A DNA stretch of 11,469 bases from an uncultured Oscillibacter sp. (lineage in GTDB: Bacteria > Bacillota > Clostridia > Oscillospirales > Oscillospiraceae), in the NCBI GenBank assembly GCA_900544105.1, contig UQUC01000069.1, positions 1-11,469 of the forward strand. Direction: 5' to 3'. Numbering within the stretch: position 1 is the first letter of the stretch; the number at the start of each line of letters is the position of its first letter. The translations under genes were made by a program, and so were the position numbers. Below are positions 1 through 6,364 of this stretch, piece by piece. Under the pieces are notes generated by a model. The model had not been told where the DNA came from. It made no database searches and worked only from the letters and a program-made list of their open reading frames with translations.

Positions 1-252
1 GCCATCACCGGCTACAAGGAGATCAACTACCGGGCTATGAAGCTGCTGCCCCGGGGCGGATATCTGGCCACCTGCTCCTGCTCCCACTTCGCCACAGCGG
101 AGAAGTTTGAGGCCATGCTCCGCTCCGCCGCTCACGATGCCGGGGTACAGCTGCGGCAGATCGAAGCTCGCCAGCAGAGCTGCGACCATCCCATCCTCTG
201 GGGCGTGGATGAAACGGATTATCTGAAGTTTTATCTATTCCAAGTTGTATAA
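1..252 (+). CDS. RlmI/RlmK-like 23S rRNA (cytosine-C5) methyltransferase, C-terminal part
   Basis: This is the last 83 codons of a gene that starts upstream of the window; the frame is open from base 1 and ends in TAA at 250-252. The residues match the C-terminal half of the SAM-dependent Rossmann domain of the COG1092 family (RlmI/YccW, or the methyltransferase half of RlmKL). Visible signatures are GYKEIN at residues 4-9, the glycine turn before TCSCSH at residues 24-29, and the closing DHPILWGVDETDYLKF block at about residues 61-76. The TCSCSH cysteine motif is the family hallmark for methylation at C5 of cytosine in 23S rRNA. It is the only + strand gene here and is convergent with the exporter operon. 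A strong hairpin terminator follows 23 bases after the stop. Family assignment is secure; the exact rRNA position modified is not shown by this fragment. Confidence 0.85.
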   Translation, partial: AITGYKEINYRAMKLLPRGGYLATCSCSHFATAEKFEAMLRSAAHDAGVQLRQIEARQQSCDHPILWGVDETDYLKFYLFQVV

Positions 253-270
253 ATTCATCTGTGCTATACA

Positions 271-307
271 AAAAGGACTCGGATGCTGCCGCATCCGGGT
301 CTTTTTT
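271..307 (+). terminator. Rho-independent terminator of the rRNA methyltransferase gene (possibly bidirectional)
   Basis: An 11-bp stem, GACTCGGATGC (276-286) with GCATCCGGGTC (291-301), closes a TGCC loop and is followed by six T (302-307). One pair is a U-G wobble in + strand RNA but would be a C-A mismatch in - strand RNA, so the structure is best formed by the + transcript. A run of A precedes the stem (270-274), so - strand transcripts also get a U tract and could stop here. Confidence 0.9.
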
Positions 308-331
308 GCCGAATCATTCTGCACAACGTTA

Positions 332-369
332 AACCCCGCCCCAGCACAGAAATGTGCCGAGGCGGGGTT
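332..369 (-). terminator. Terminator-like hairpin at the end of the exporter/SLH operon
   Basis: Outer arms AACCCCGCC (332-340) and GGCGGGGTT (361-369) enclose inner arms GCACA (344-348) and TGTGC (353-357) with a 4-nt loop. In - strand RNA the three connecting pairs are G-U, C-G and G-U, giving an uninterrupted 17-bp stem. In + strand RNA two of them become mismatches. It lies about 115 bases beyond the SLH gene stop. The U tract after it on the - strand is short (TTT), so it may work together with the bidirectional hairpin at 271-307. Confidence 0.7.
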
Positions 370-483
370 ATTTGGCGGAGATTTGTCAGTCCCACTCGCC
401 AAAAGTCACTGAATGATCACGTAGCACCTATCCACCTTTTCAGGGGAACAGGCTCTTGATTTAGATGATTGGGCTTGCCAGCC

Positions 484-2427
484 TCAGCTCCTGACCTCCA
501 CGATGCGGACCACGCCATCATAAATGTAGAGATCCATGGTGCCGCCGTAGTCTCTGGCTGCGTCCAAGCTATCAAACCAGGTGCCGGCATCAGCGTTGTA
601 GCACCGGACATTGGAGGACACCTCGTAGGTGCGGTTACCATTGTTCACTGCGGTGTTATCGATCCACGAAGAAGACGAAATATTGGTGAGCTTTGCCAGT
701 GTGGAAAAAGTATATACACCAAGTTCATTTGGTTCTTTAGAAACAGCCACAAACTCGCCCGTTTTCACGCCGTAGTTACCTTCGATGGTCTCTGGCTTGC
801 CGTTACCTGTCTCGATCACGATTGTTCTGGGCTTTTCGGGGTCAGAACTTTCCACAACAGATTTTATACGGCCAAAAATCATATCGGTATCAAGTCCGAT
901 GTTCACCACTACCAAATCAACCTCACCGGCCCAATTGAGATGGGCATAGGCGATGTGGCCAGAGTTGATGATCTCCCTGTTCAGCTGGCCCAGCGCCACC
1001 TGCTTGCCGCCGTCAACGATCACCACGTTCTCTGTCAGAGCGCGGCTGCCCAGCTTCTTGTGGCGGGTATTCAGGTCGCCGGAAACGCCGCCGGAGAGAA
1101 CGGAGAGATTCACGCCCTTGTTGGTGGAGGATACGCTGACAGCCTTGCCCTCATAGCCGCTGGCGCTGCCCACATTCAACAGTGCGCCGCCGCACAGCAA
1201 CATTACCTTTCCGTCTATCACAACGGCGGTGCCGTTGGGCCGGGCGTTGCCCTCCGCTGCCATAGCGCCGGCCACCTGGCCATCCGCCGTCAGCAGAATG
1301 GTCATCTGCTGGCCGGGCTTGAACTTGGAGAGAGCATCCGTAGCCGTGGAGAGGACATTGAGCTTCGTCCCGCCCAGCACCGTAATGGAAGTGGGCTTCC
1401 CGGCGCTGGGACTGCAATCCTCATAGTACACGGAGATCCGGGTGTCGCTGACGATGATGGAATTGGTGGCGGGAGAGTACGTGGCCACATCATACCGCCG
1501 CAAATCAGAGGCAGAGGAAACAGCGGTGCCGTTTTTGTAGATCTTATAGTCGGTGGTGCCGGCCAGCGCCGCCAGTCCAGCGGTGGAACCGTCCGACTCG
1601 ATGATGACCGCCGCGTTGGAAACGCCGTTGCTGCCGCTGACCGGCAGGAAGGTCAGGGCCTCGCCGGTGCCGTTGAAGACCACCTTGCCCCTGGAGCCGA
1701 TGAGACTGGTAGAGGCAACGGGATGCGCCATGGTATACGTCTTACCGCCAGCAGTCATCGTGCCCTTGCCGCCGTCCACGGCGGTGAGATAAACCTCCTC
1801 GCCCACTTTGTAGCTGAACAGACCCGCCTCACCCTTGGGCTTGGCCTCAAAGAGGTTCAGGAACAGCTTGGCCGCCTGTGCGCGGGTCAGGCCCGCGTAG
1901 GCGGAGGTAATACCGGTGGACTTCAAAAGGCCGTTGGTCTGGGCCTCCGCCATGTAGCTCTGGGGCCACACGCCGCCCATGTCCTCGTCCTTGTAGCCGA
2001 GGCCCCGCATAAGGATCGTCACCGCCTGTCCAGCGGTCACGGTCTGGCCGGGCTTGAATTTACCGTCGGCAAAGCCGGAGATGATTCCCTTCTTCGCCGC
2101 CATATTGATATAGGCGGACGCCCAATGAGAGGGCTTCACGTCCGGGAAGATGGTGACGGTAGAATACCGTCCCAACTCCTCGCTGCCGTCCATGGCGTAG
2201 ACCGCCATCTTGCAGAACTGCGCCCGGTTCAGAATGGTGTCAGGGCGGAAAGTACCGTCGCCGTAGCCATCCAGTACGCCCATGAGCCGCAGAGTTTCCA
2301 CGGCAGTGGCGGTATAGCTGTCGCTGACGTCGGAAAATTTGGTGACAGCCGCCGCTCCGGCAGGCACCGTCAGCAGGGACCCCAGCATACTGATCGCCAG
2401 CAGCCAGGTCAGAATTCGTTTTTTCAT
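484..2427 (-). CDS. Secreted S-layer-homology (SLH) domain protein, co-transcribed with the ABC exporter
   Basis: The product is 647 residues. I chose the start at 2427 because AAAGGAG (2442-2436) sits 8 bases before it and the protein then opens with a classical signal peptide: MKKR, a hydrophobic core at residues 6-20, and a probable cleavage after AGAAA near residue 27. An in-frame ATG at 2517 would add 30 residues lying inside the preceding permease gene, without a signal sequence. Three SLH modules follow at about residues 31-79, 94-141 and 151-194 (FSDV...GYGDGTFRPD, FPDV...GFADGKFKPG, and a more degenerate third). SLH triplets normally bind pyruvylated or similar secondary cell-wall polymers. 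The remaining 450 residues are beta-rich, Gly/Ser/Thr/Val-rich, and match no enzyme I recognise; no sortase motif or C-terminal membrane anchor is visible. It is the last gene of the operon. Its ribosome site overlaps the stop codon of the permease, suggesting translational coupling. Confidence 0.85.
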   Translation of the reverse strand: MKKRILTWLLAISMLGSLLTVPAGAAAVTKFSDVSDSYTATAVETLRLMGVLDGYGDGTFRPDTILNRAQFCKMAVYAMDGSEELGRYSTVTIFPDVKPSHWASAYINMAAKKGIISGFADGKFKPGQTVTAGQAVTILMRGLGYKDEDMGGVWPQSYMAEAQTNGLLKSTGITSAYAGLTRAQAAKLFLNLFEAKPKGEAGLFSYKVGEEVYLTAVDGGKGTMTAGGKTYTMAHPVASTSLIGSRGKVVFNGTGEALTFLPVSGSNGVSNAAVIIESDGSTAGLAALAGTTDYKIYKNGTAVSSASDLRRYDVATYSPATNSIIVSDTRISVYYEDCSPSAGKPTSITVLGGTKLNVLSTATDALSKFKPGQQMTILLTADGQVAGAMAAEGNARPNGTAVVIDGKVMLLCGGALLNVGSASGYEGKAVSVSSTNKGVNLSVLSGGVSGDLNTRHKKLGSRALTENVVIVDGGKQVALGQLNREIINSGHIAYAHLNWAGEVDLVVVNIGLDTDMIFGRIKSVVESSDPEKPRTIVIETGNGKPETIEGNYGVKTGEFVAVSKEPNELGVYTFSTLAKLTNISSSSWIDNTAVNNGNRTYEVSSNVRCYNADAGTWFDSLDAARDYGGTMDLYIYDGVVRIVEVRS

Positions 2428-2435
2428 AAGTCTCT

Positions 2436-2442
2436 CTCCTTT
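2436..2442 (-). promoter_or_regulatory. Ribosome binding site of the SLH gene, overlapping the permease stop codon
   Basis: AAAGGAG reads across the TAA stop of the permease (2443-2441), 8 bases before the ATG at 2427. This fixes the SLH start and places its translation initiation directly where ribosomes finish the permease. Confidence 0.8.
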
Positions 2443-3700
2443 AATCCGCCCGCAAAGCTTCCACAGGCTGGAGTTTCGATGCTTTTGCCGCCGGGTAGCT
2501 GCCGAACAGCACGCCAAGAGCCACCGACAGGCCGAAGGCCGCCAGCGTCACCCAGGTTGCGGGGAAAATAGTCATCTGGAACAGGAACTTGCCCAGGACC
2601 AGGCTGCCAATCGTGCCGAAGATAATGCCCACAATGCCGCCCATGCCGCAGAGCATACCGGATTCGATGAGGAACTGGGCCACAATGCTGCTCCGCTGTG
2701 CGCCAAGGCTCCGGCGGATACCGATCTCGCGGGTCCGCTCCGTCACCGTCACCAGCATGATGTTCATGATACCGATGCCGCCCACCAACAGGGAGATGGC
2801 GGCAATGCCGCCCAGCACCAGAGAGATCATGGTCAACTGCTGGTTCTGATAATCCTGCCAGTAGCCTTCCTTCTGCACCTGATAGCCACCCATACTCTGA
2901 TCTACCACGCCGGAGAGGTACCCGCCGATCTCGGTGATGGCGGTTTTCATGCTGGCGTCATCCTTGGCCTTTACCAAAAATTCTGTGGGGGCCGTATCCC
3001 CCAGCAGCCGGGTAGCGGTGTAGGGAAGGATCATAAAGTTATCCGTCTGGTAAGCGGAAGGGGTATCTGGCTCCACGCGGGCGCCATACACGCCCACCAC
3101 TTCAAAGTTGTTGCCGTTGACCTTCATGATCTGTCCCACAGGGTTGGCGCTGCCGAAAAAGACCCGCGCCGCCTGCGCGCCCAGCACGCAGATCTGATTG
3201 TATTTCTCGCAGTCCAGCCACGCAAGGTCTCTGCCCTTTGCGATTGCCAGATTGTTGCAGGCGCTGTACTGGTCGGAGCCGTAGTAGATCTGCGGGGGAC
3301 CGCTGACCACGTTGTACTGCTGGTCATATTTCCACTCCATTGTGGAGCTGTTTTTCGTACCGTATACCACCGTAGCGTTGGATGAGCCCTTGGGGGTAAT
3401 GCCAATAATGGACTCCTTCAGTCCGGAGCAAAAGCGGTACAATCCGGCAAAATAGTCCTTGCTGATAGGATTGCCGCCCTCATCATACATATAGGCATAA
3501 ACGCTCACTTCAATGCGGTTGGCACCCATGGCGGCAAACTGCTCCATGGTTTTTGCCTTCATGCCCTCCATGGTGGAGACGATGGTCATAACGGCGGCAA
3601 TACCGATGAAAATAGAGAGAATGGTCAAGGCGCTGCGGCCCTTTTTGCCACAGATGGACCGCCAGGCCATCTTAAATGCCTGCCCAATGTTCAATACCAA
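2441..3700 (-). CDS. MacB/FtsX-family ABC transporter permease
   Basis: The product is 419 residues (or 417 from the alternative start). The fold is typical of the MacB_PCD plus FtsX family: an N-terminal cytoplasmic helix and TM1 (about 24-44), a large extracytoplasmic domain (about 45-288), then three C-terminal segments (about 290-315, 345-372, 381-402). The segment GGIGIMNIMLVTVTERTREI and the following GIRRSLGA coupling helix are the family signature for contacting the ATPase. The C-terminus KLQPVEALR is also typical. Such permeases do not pass substrate through the membrane like classical ABC transporters; they transmit ATP-driven movement to extracytoplasmic domains. The start is unusual: TTG at 3700 lies only 4 bases after AGGAGG (3710-3705). 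A second TTG at 3694 is 10 bases after it and would give a 4-nt TTGA overlap with the ATPase stop. Both overlap the preceding gene. Likely homologues are YknZ/MacB; the substrate is unknown. Confidence 0.92.
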   Translation of the reverse strand: MVLNIGQAFKMAWRSICGKKGRSALTILSIFIGIAAVMTIVSTMEGMKAKTMEQFAAMGANRIEVSVYAYMYDEGGNPISKDYFAGLYRFCSGLKESIIGITPKGSSNATVVYGTKNSSTMEWKYDQQYNVVSGPPQIYYGSDQYSACNNLAIAKGRDLAWLDCEKYNQICVLGAQAARVFFGSANPVGQIMKVNGNNFEVVGVYGARVEPDTPSAYQTDNFMILPYTATRLLGDTAPTEFLVKAKDDASMKTAITEIGGYLSGVVDQSMGGYQVQKEGYWQDYQNQQLTMISLVLGGIAAISLLVGGIGIMNIMLVTVTERTREIGIRRSLGAQRSSIVAQFLIESGMLCGMGGIVGIIFGTIGSLVLGKFLFQMTIFPATWVTLAAFGLSVALGVLFGSYPAAKASKLQPVEALRAD

Positions 3701-4392
3701 TCCACCTCCTGGGGGTGATCCTCGATGATCTTGCCGTCCGCGATCCGCACGATGCGCCGGGCTGTGGCAGCGATCCCGTTGTCATGGGTGATGAGAATGA
3801 CGGTGCTGCCCTCCTTGTTCAGCTGCTGAAGGAAACCCAGCACCTCGTGGCCCGTCCGGGAATCCAATGCGCCGGTAGGCTCATCCGCCATGATGATGGG
3901 CGGATGGGTGGAAATGGCCCGGGCGATGGCCACACGCTGCTGCTGGCCGCCGGACATCTGGGTAGGCTTATGCTGCGCCCGGTCCGCGAGACCCACGCGG
4001 GTCAGTGCCTGGATCGCCAGCTCCCGCCGGTCTATGGGGTCGATGCCCTGATAGATCAGCGGCAGCTCCACATTTTCCAGCACCGTCAGGTTCTGGATCA
4101 GGTTGTACTGCTGGAAAATAAACCCGATCTGCTTGTTGCGGATGCGGGAAAGCTCCTTGTCGGAAAGCTCCCGGACATCCACGCCGTCCAGACGGTAGGT
4201 GCCCCGGGTGGGGATGTCCAGACAGCCCAGCACGTTCATCATAGTGGACTTGCCGGAACCGGACTGTCCCACCACCGCCACGAATTCACCCTTTTCAATA
4301 TCCAGCGAAACGCCGTCCAGGGCCCGGACCTCGCTCTCAAGGCCCTCGCCGTAGATCTTATAGACGTCCCGCAGTTCGATCAGTTTCGCCAT
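3691..4392 (-). CDS. MacB/LolD/YknY-type ABC transporter ATP-binding protein
   Basis: This is a complete 233-residue nucleotide-binding subunit, the usual length for the family. All ATPase motifs are intact: Walker A GQSGSGKST (42-50), Q-loop at Gln94 in FIFQQYNL, signature SGGQQQR (147-153), Walker B IIMADE (166-171) followed by the LolD/MacB-typical PTGALDS D-loop, and the H-loop His203 in ITHD. It should dimerise on the cytoplasmic face and power the permease encoded directly downstream. The ATG start is 3 bases after the adaptor stop codon, with only a weak GGGG in front, so it is probably translated by reinitiation. Its end overlaps the permease start. The biochemical role is certain; the cargo (peptide, macrolide-like toxin, lipid or none) cannot be read from the sequence. 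Confidence 0.95.
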   Translation of the reverse strand: MAKLIELRDVYKIYGEGLESEVRALDGVSLDIEKGEFVAVVGQSGSGKSTMMNVLGCLDIPTRGTYRLDGVDVRELSDKELSRIRNKQIGFIFQQYNLIQNLTVLENVELPLIYQGIDPIDRRELAIQALTRVGLADRAQHKPTQMSGGQQQRVAIARAISTHPPIIMADEPTGALDSRTGHEVLGFLQQLNKEGSTVILITHDNGIAATARRIVRIADGKIIEDHPQEVDWY

Positions 4393-4395
4393 GGC

Positions 4396-6069
4396 TTAAC
4401 CCCACGCCTGATCGGTTATCATCTGGGTAAAGACGGTGTCACCGTCATTTACGCCGGACTTGATCTCCACGTTATATGTATCCTGAATACCGATCTCCAC
4501 CTGAACGGGATAGAAGCCGCTGGGGATCTCCTCGTCCTGATAGGGCAGCTCCAGGGCATTGTCCGGCTGGCTGTCCGCCTGGACATAGACCACTGTGGCG
4601 GAGGAGCCGTCCTCCAGGCCCACGGTACGCACCGCCTGGATAGGCACCATCAGGCAGTTGTCATTCTGGCTGGCCTGGATCTGATAGTTCACATAGCTGT
4701 TGACTTGGAGGTTACCCTCTGTGTTGTCGGCAGAGATGGTGATGGGATAGGATGCCACGCCGTTATTCACGGTGCTGGACAGGCTCACCGTCTCCACCGT
4801 TCCGGTGGCGCTGGTGCCCCACTGGTCCAGATTCACAGGCATACCCACCTTGATATAGCTGATGTTCCGCTCGTCCACGGTGGCGCTGACGGTCACGGTG
4901 GAGGTGTCGGAAACGGTCACAAGGGTGCTGTTTGCCTGAAGTTCCTGCCCCGGCGTCACGGACAGACCGATGATCTGACCGGAAATGGGAGCCACGGCGT
5001 TGCAGTTGTTCAGATTTTTCTGGGCGGTCTCCAACTTTTTCTGGGCTTCCTCCAGATTCTGCCGCGCGGTGAAGATCTCCGTCTCGCTGTTCTCGCCGTC
5101 GATCCGCACCAGCACTTGACCGGGCGTTACGGCGAGATAGTCCACCAGATTACTGGAGATCACCGTGCCGCTGACGGTGGAGTTCAAATCTCCCACCCGG
5201 TAATATTGCAGTTTAGCGGCTTCGTAGGGATACACGGTATTGCCGTTCACAGTCGTAGTGGCGGTAGCCACCATATCCTTTGCAAGCACGCCCTCGTTGG
5301 GGATCACGATCTCGGCGGAAAACAGCTTGGAGCCCTCCGGCGTGATGCGGCTGACCATGTGGACTGCCTCCACGGTGCCCTCCACGGTGGTCATCAGCGC
5401 AGGGATGGAGACCTGCACCTTCTGCCCCGCCTTCAGCTCCCCGGCGTAGGCGTAGCTGTAATACTGCTCCAGCCGCATCCGGGTATCGTCCGCGAGGACG
5501 GCGACCTTGGTGCCCTTGCTAATCTCGTCGCCGGGGTTCAGTGTCACAACATCCATCAGTTTTCCGGCGTAGGACGGAGAAAGATTCAGCCCCGCAATGT
5601 CCTTTTGCAGCGTATTGATCTGCTTCTGGTAGCCCTCAACCTCATCGCGGGCCTTCTGGACCTCCGTGGCAGCATTGGGGGAATCAATGGTAAACAGGGG
5701 GTCCCCCTGCTCCACTTTCTGTCCCTCCTCCACGAATACATCCATCACCGTGCCCGCAGTGGTCAGGCTGATGGTTTCGCTGGTCTTGGCCTTTACCAGA
5801 CCGCTGCCGTCCACCTCGGAGCTGATGGCACCGTAGGACACCATGGCGGTGCCCACTTCGCTGCTGCCGCCCTCCTTCTTAAAGAATTTCACGCCGCCTG
5901 CGATCAGGGCGGCCACGACCACCAGCGCAACGATCCGCCGAATCGTCCGCCGCCGCTTTTTCTTGTCTGCCGTACTTTTTTCCGGTTTTTTCGCCGGGGT
6001 CTCCGGTGACGCCGGAGCGCCTGTCTCCGCCGGGGTCAGCTCCTTTTTCTCTTCCATGATCTCTGCCAT
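4396..6069 (-). CDS. MacA/YknX-like membrane-fusion adaptor (HlyD family), enlarged
   Basis: The product is 557 residues, clearly longer than typical MacA proteins (about 370-390). Start: ATG at 6069, 8 bases after AAAGGAG. The N-terminus is a cytoplasmic tail rich in Pro, Ala, Glu and Lys (1-44) ending in KKKRRRTIRR, followed by a single membrane anchor (about 45-63). Outside, I see a lipoyl/barrel-sandwich half (about 91-130, GTVMDVFVEEGQKVEQGDPL), a coiled-coil hairpin (about 131-162), the closing half (about 165-200) and a beta-barrel-like stretch. A second set follows: GTVISSNLVDYLAVTPGQVL (301-320), a Gln/Leu/Glu coil (about 327-356), the closing half APISGQIIGLSVTPGQEL (360-377), another barrel region, and a membrane-proximal C-terminal domain. 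The protein should link permease and cell surface. It is the first gene of the four-gene operon. Confidence 0.88.
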   Translation of the reverse strand: MAEIMEEKKELTPAETGAPASPETPAKKPEKSTADKKKRRRTIRRIVALVVVAALIAGGVKFFKKEGGSSEVGTAMVSYGAISSEVDGSGLVKAKTSETISLTTAGTVMDVFVEEGQKVEQGDPLFTIDSPNAATEVQKARDEVEGYQKQINTLQKDIAGLNLSPSYAGKLMDVVTLNPGDEISKGTKVAVLADDTRMRLEQYYSYAYAGELKAGQKVQVSIPALMTTVEGTVEAVHMVSRITPEGSKLFSAEIVIPNEGVLAKDMVATATTTVNGNTVYPYEAAKLQYYRVGDLNSTVSGTVISSNLVDYLAVTPGQVLVRIDGENSETEIFTARQNLEEAQKKLETAQKNLNNCNAVAPISGQIIGLSVTPGQELQANSTLVTVSDTSTVTVSATVDERNISYIKVGMPVNLDQWGTSATGTVETVSLSSTVNNGVASYPITISADNTEGNLQVNSYVNYQIQASQNDNCLMVPIQAVRTVGLEDGSSATVVYVQADSQPDNALELPYQDEEIPSGFYPVQVEIGIQDTYNVEIKSGVNDGDTVFTQMITDQAWG

Positions 6070-6094
6070 GACATATTCTCCTTTTACGATTCTC

Positions 6095-6155
6095 CGGGCC
6101 GAGGCCCGCTTGTTTCCGATCCAGTGCTGTCAGCGCCCAACAGGGCTGCCGACAG
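6095..6155 (-). promoter_or_regulatory. Structured 5' leader of the exporter operon (two hairpins)
   Basis: Between the candidate promoter and the adaptor ribosome site lie two hairpins. The first (6155-6127) has 12 pairs with one bulged A and a TGTT loop; one pair is G-U in - strand RNA and a C-A mismatch in + strand RNA, so it fits the leader transcript. The second (6108-6095) pairs CGGGC with GCCCG and lies 10 bases before the ribosome site. Neither has a U tract, so they are not simple terminators. A regulatory role is inference. Confidence 0.45.
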
Positions 6156-6182
6156 GCATATTCACCTTCGCTCACTGATGTT

Positions 6183-6212
6183 AATATAGCCAATAGGGTA
6201 AATCAACAACAA
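6183..6212 (-). promoter_or_regulatory. Candidate sigma-A promoter of the exporter operon
   Basis: On the - strand, TTGTTG (6212-6207) and TATATT (6188-6183) are separated by 18 bases. The -10 box is 5/6 to consensus, the -35 box only its TTG. Initiation would be near 6176, giving a leader of about 107 bases to the ATG at 6069. The surrounding region is AT-rich in contrast to the genes, which supports a promoter here. Confidence 0.45.
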
Positions 6213-6309
6213 AACAGTAACAAATTCCATCAAAACCGCTTTCATTTGTAATAGACGGATTCAACTGCGAAAAGGTTTCCTTTTTTGCAAAAACTTTTTG
6301 ATAACAGCA

Positions 6310-6343
6310 GACCGCACCGCCCGGGATCGTGGGCAGTGCGGTC
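6310..6343 (-). terminator. Hairpin terminator after the TRAP permease gene
   Basis: Arms GACCGCACCGCCC (6310-6322) and GGGCAGTGCGGTC (6331-6343) form a 13-bp stem with an 8-nt loop, 21 bases after the TRAP stop codon. In - strand RNA all 13 positions pair (one U-G); in + strand RNA the same position is a C-A mismatch. The - strand lacks an immediate U tract (one T5 run follows about 20 bases later), whereas the + side has one, so termination efficiency on the - strand is uncertain. Confidence 0.6.
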
Positions 6344-6364
6344 ATTTTTGTTGTTTTCAGGAGA

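Larger units (their letters stand above)
253..483. other. Convergent intergenic region
   Basis: These 231 bases lie between two genes whose 3' ends face each other. Besides the two hairpins listed separately, there is a weaker inverted repeat, TTTGGCG (371-377) with CGCCAAA (397-403), with a 19-nt loop. I see no start codon with a ribosome site and no credible small gene; the rest (404-483) holds nothing I recognise. Confidence 0.6.

Noticed and set aside
469..2571. 700-codon open frame on the + strand antisense to the SLH gene
   Set aside because: It is a shadow frame caused by GC-rich codon usage. Its translation is low-complexity Gly/His/Ala/Arg-rich without domains, while the - strand frame has a signal peptide and SLH modules.
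3676..6009. 777-codon open frame on the + strand antisense to the ATPase and adaptor
   Set aside because: It crosses two well-recognised - strand genes, has a His/Gly/Asp-rich shadow composition, and no plausible domain.
5879..6193. 104-codon - strand frame beginning at TTG before the adaptor, considered as a leader peptide
   Set aside because: It has no ribosome site, begins upstream of the predicted transcription start, and overlaps the adaptor in another frame.
6310..6358. The hairpin plus T-rich tail read as a + strand terminator
   Set aside because: There is no + strand gene to terminate, and the stem has a mismatch in + RNA but is fully paired in - RNA. It fits the TRAP permease gene ending 21 bases away.
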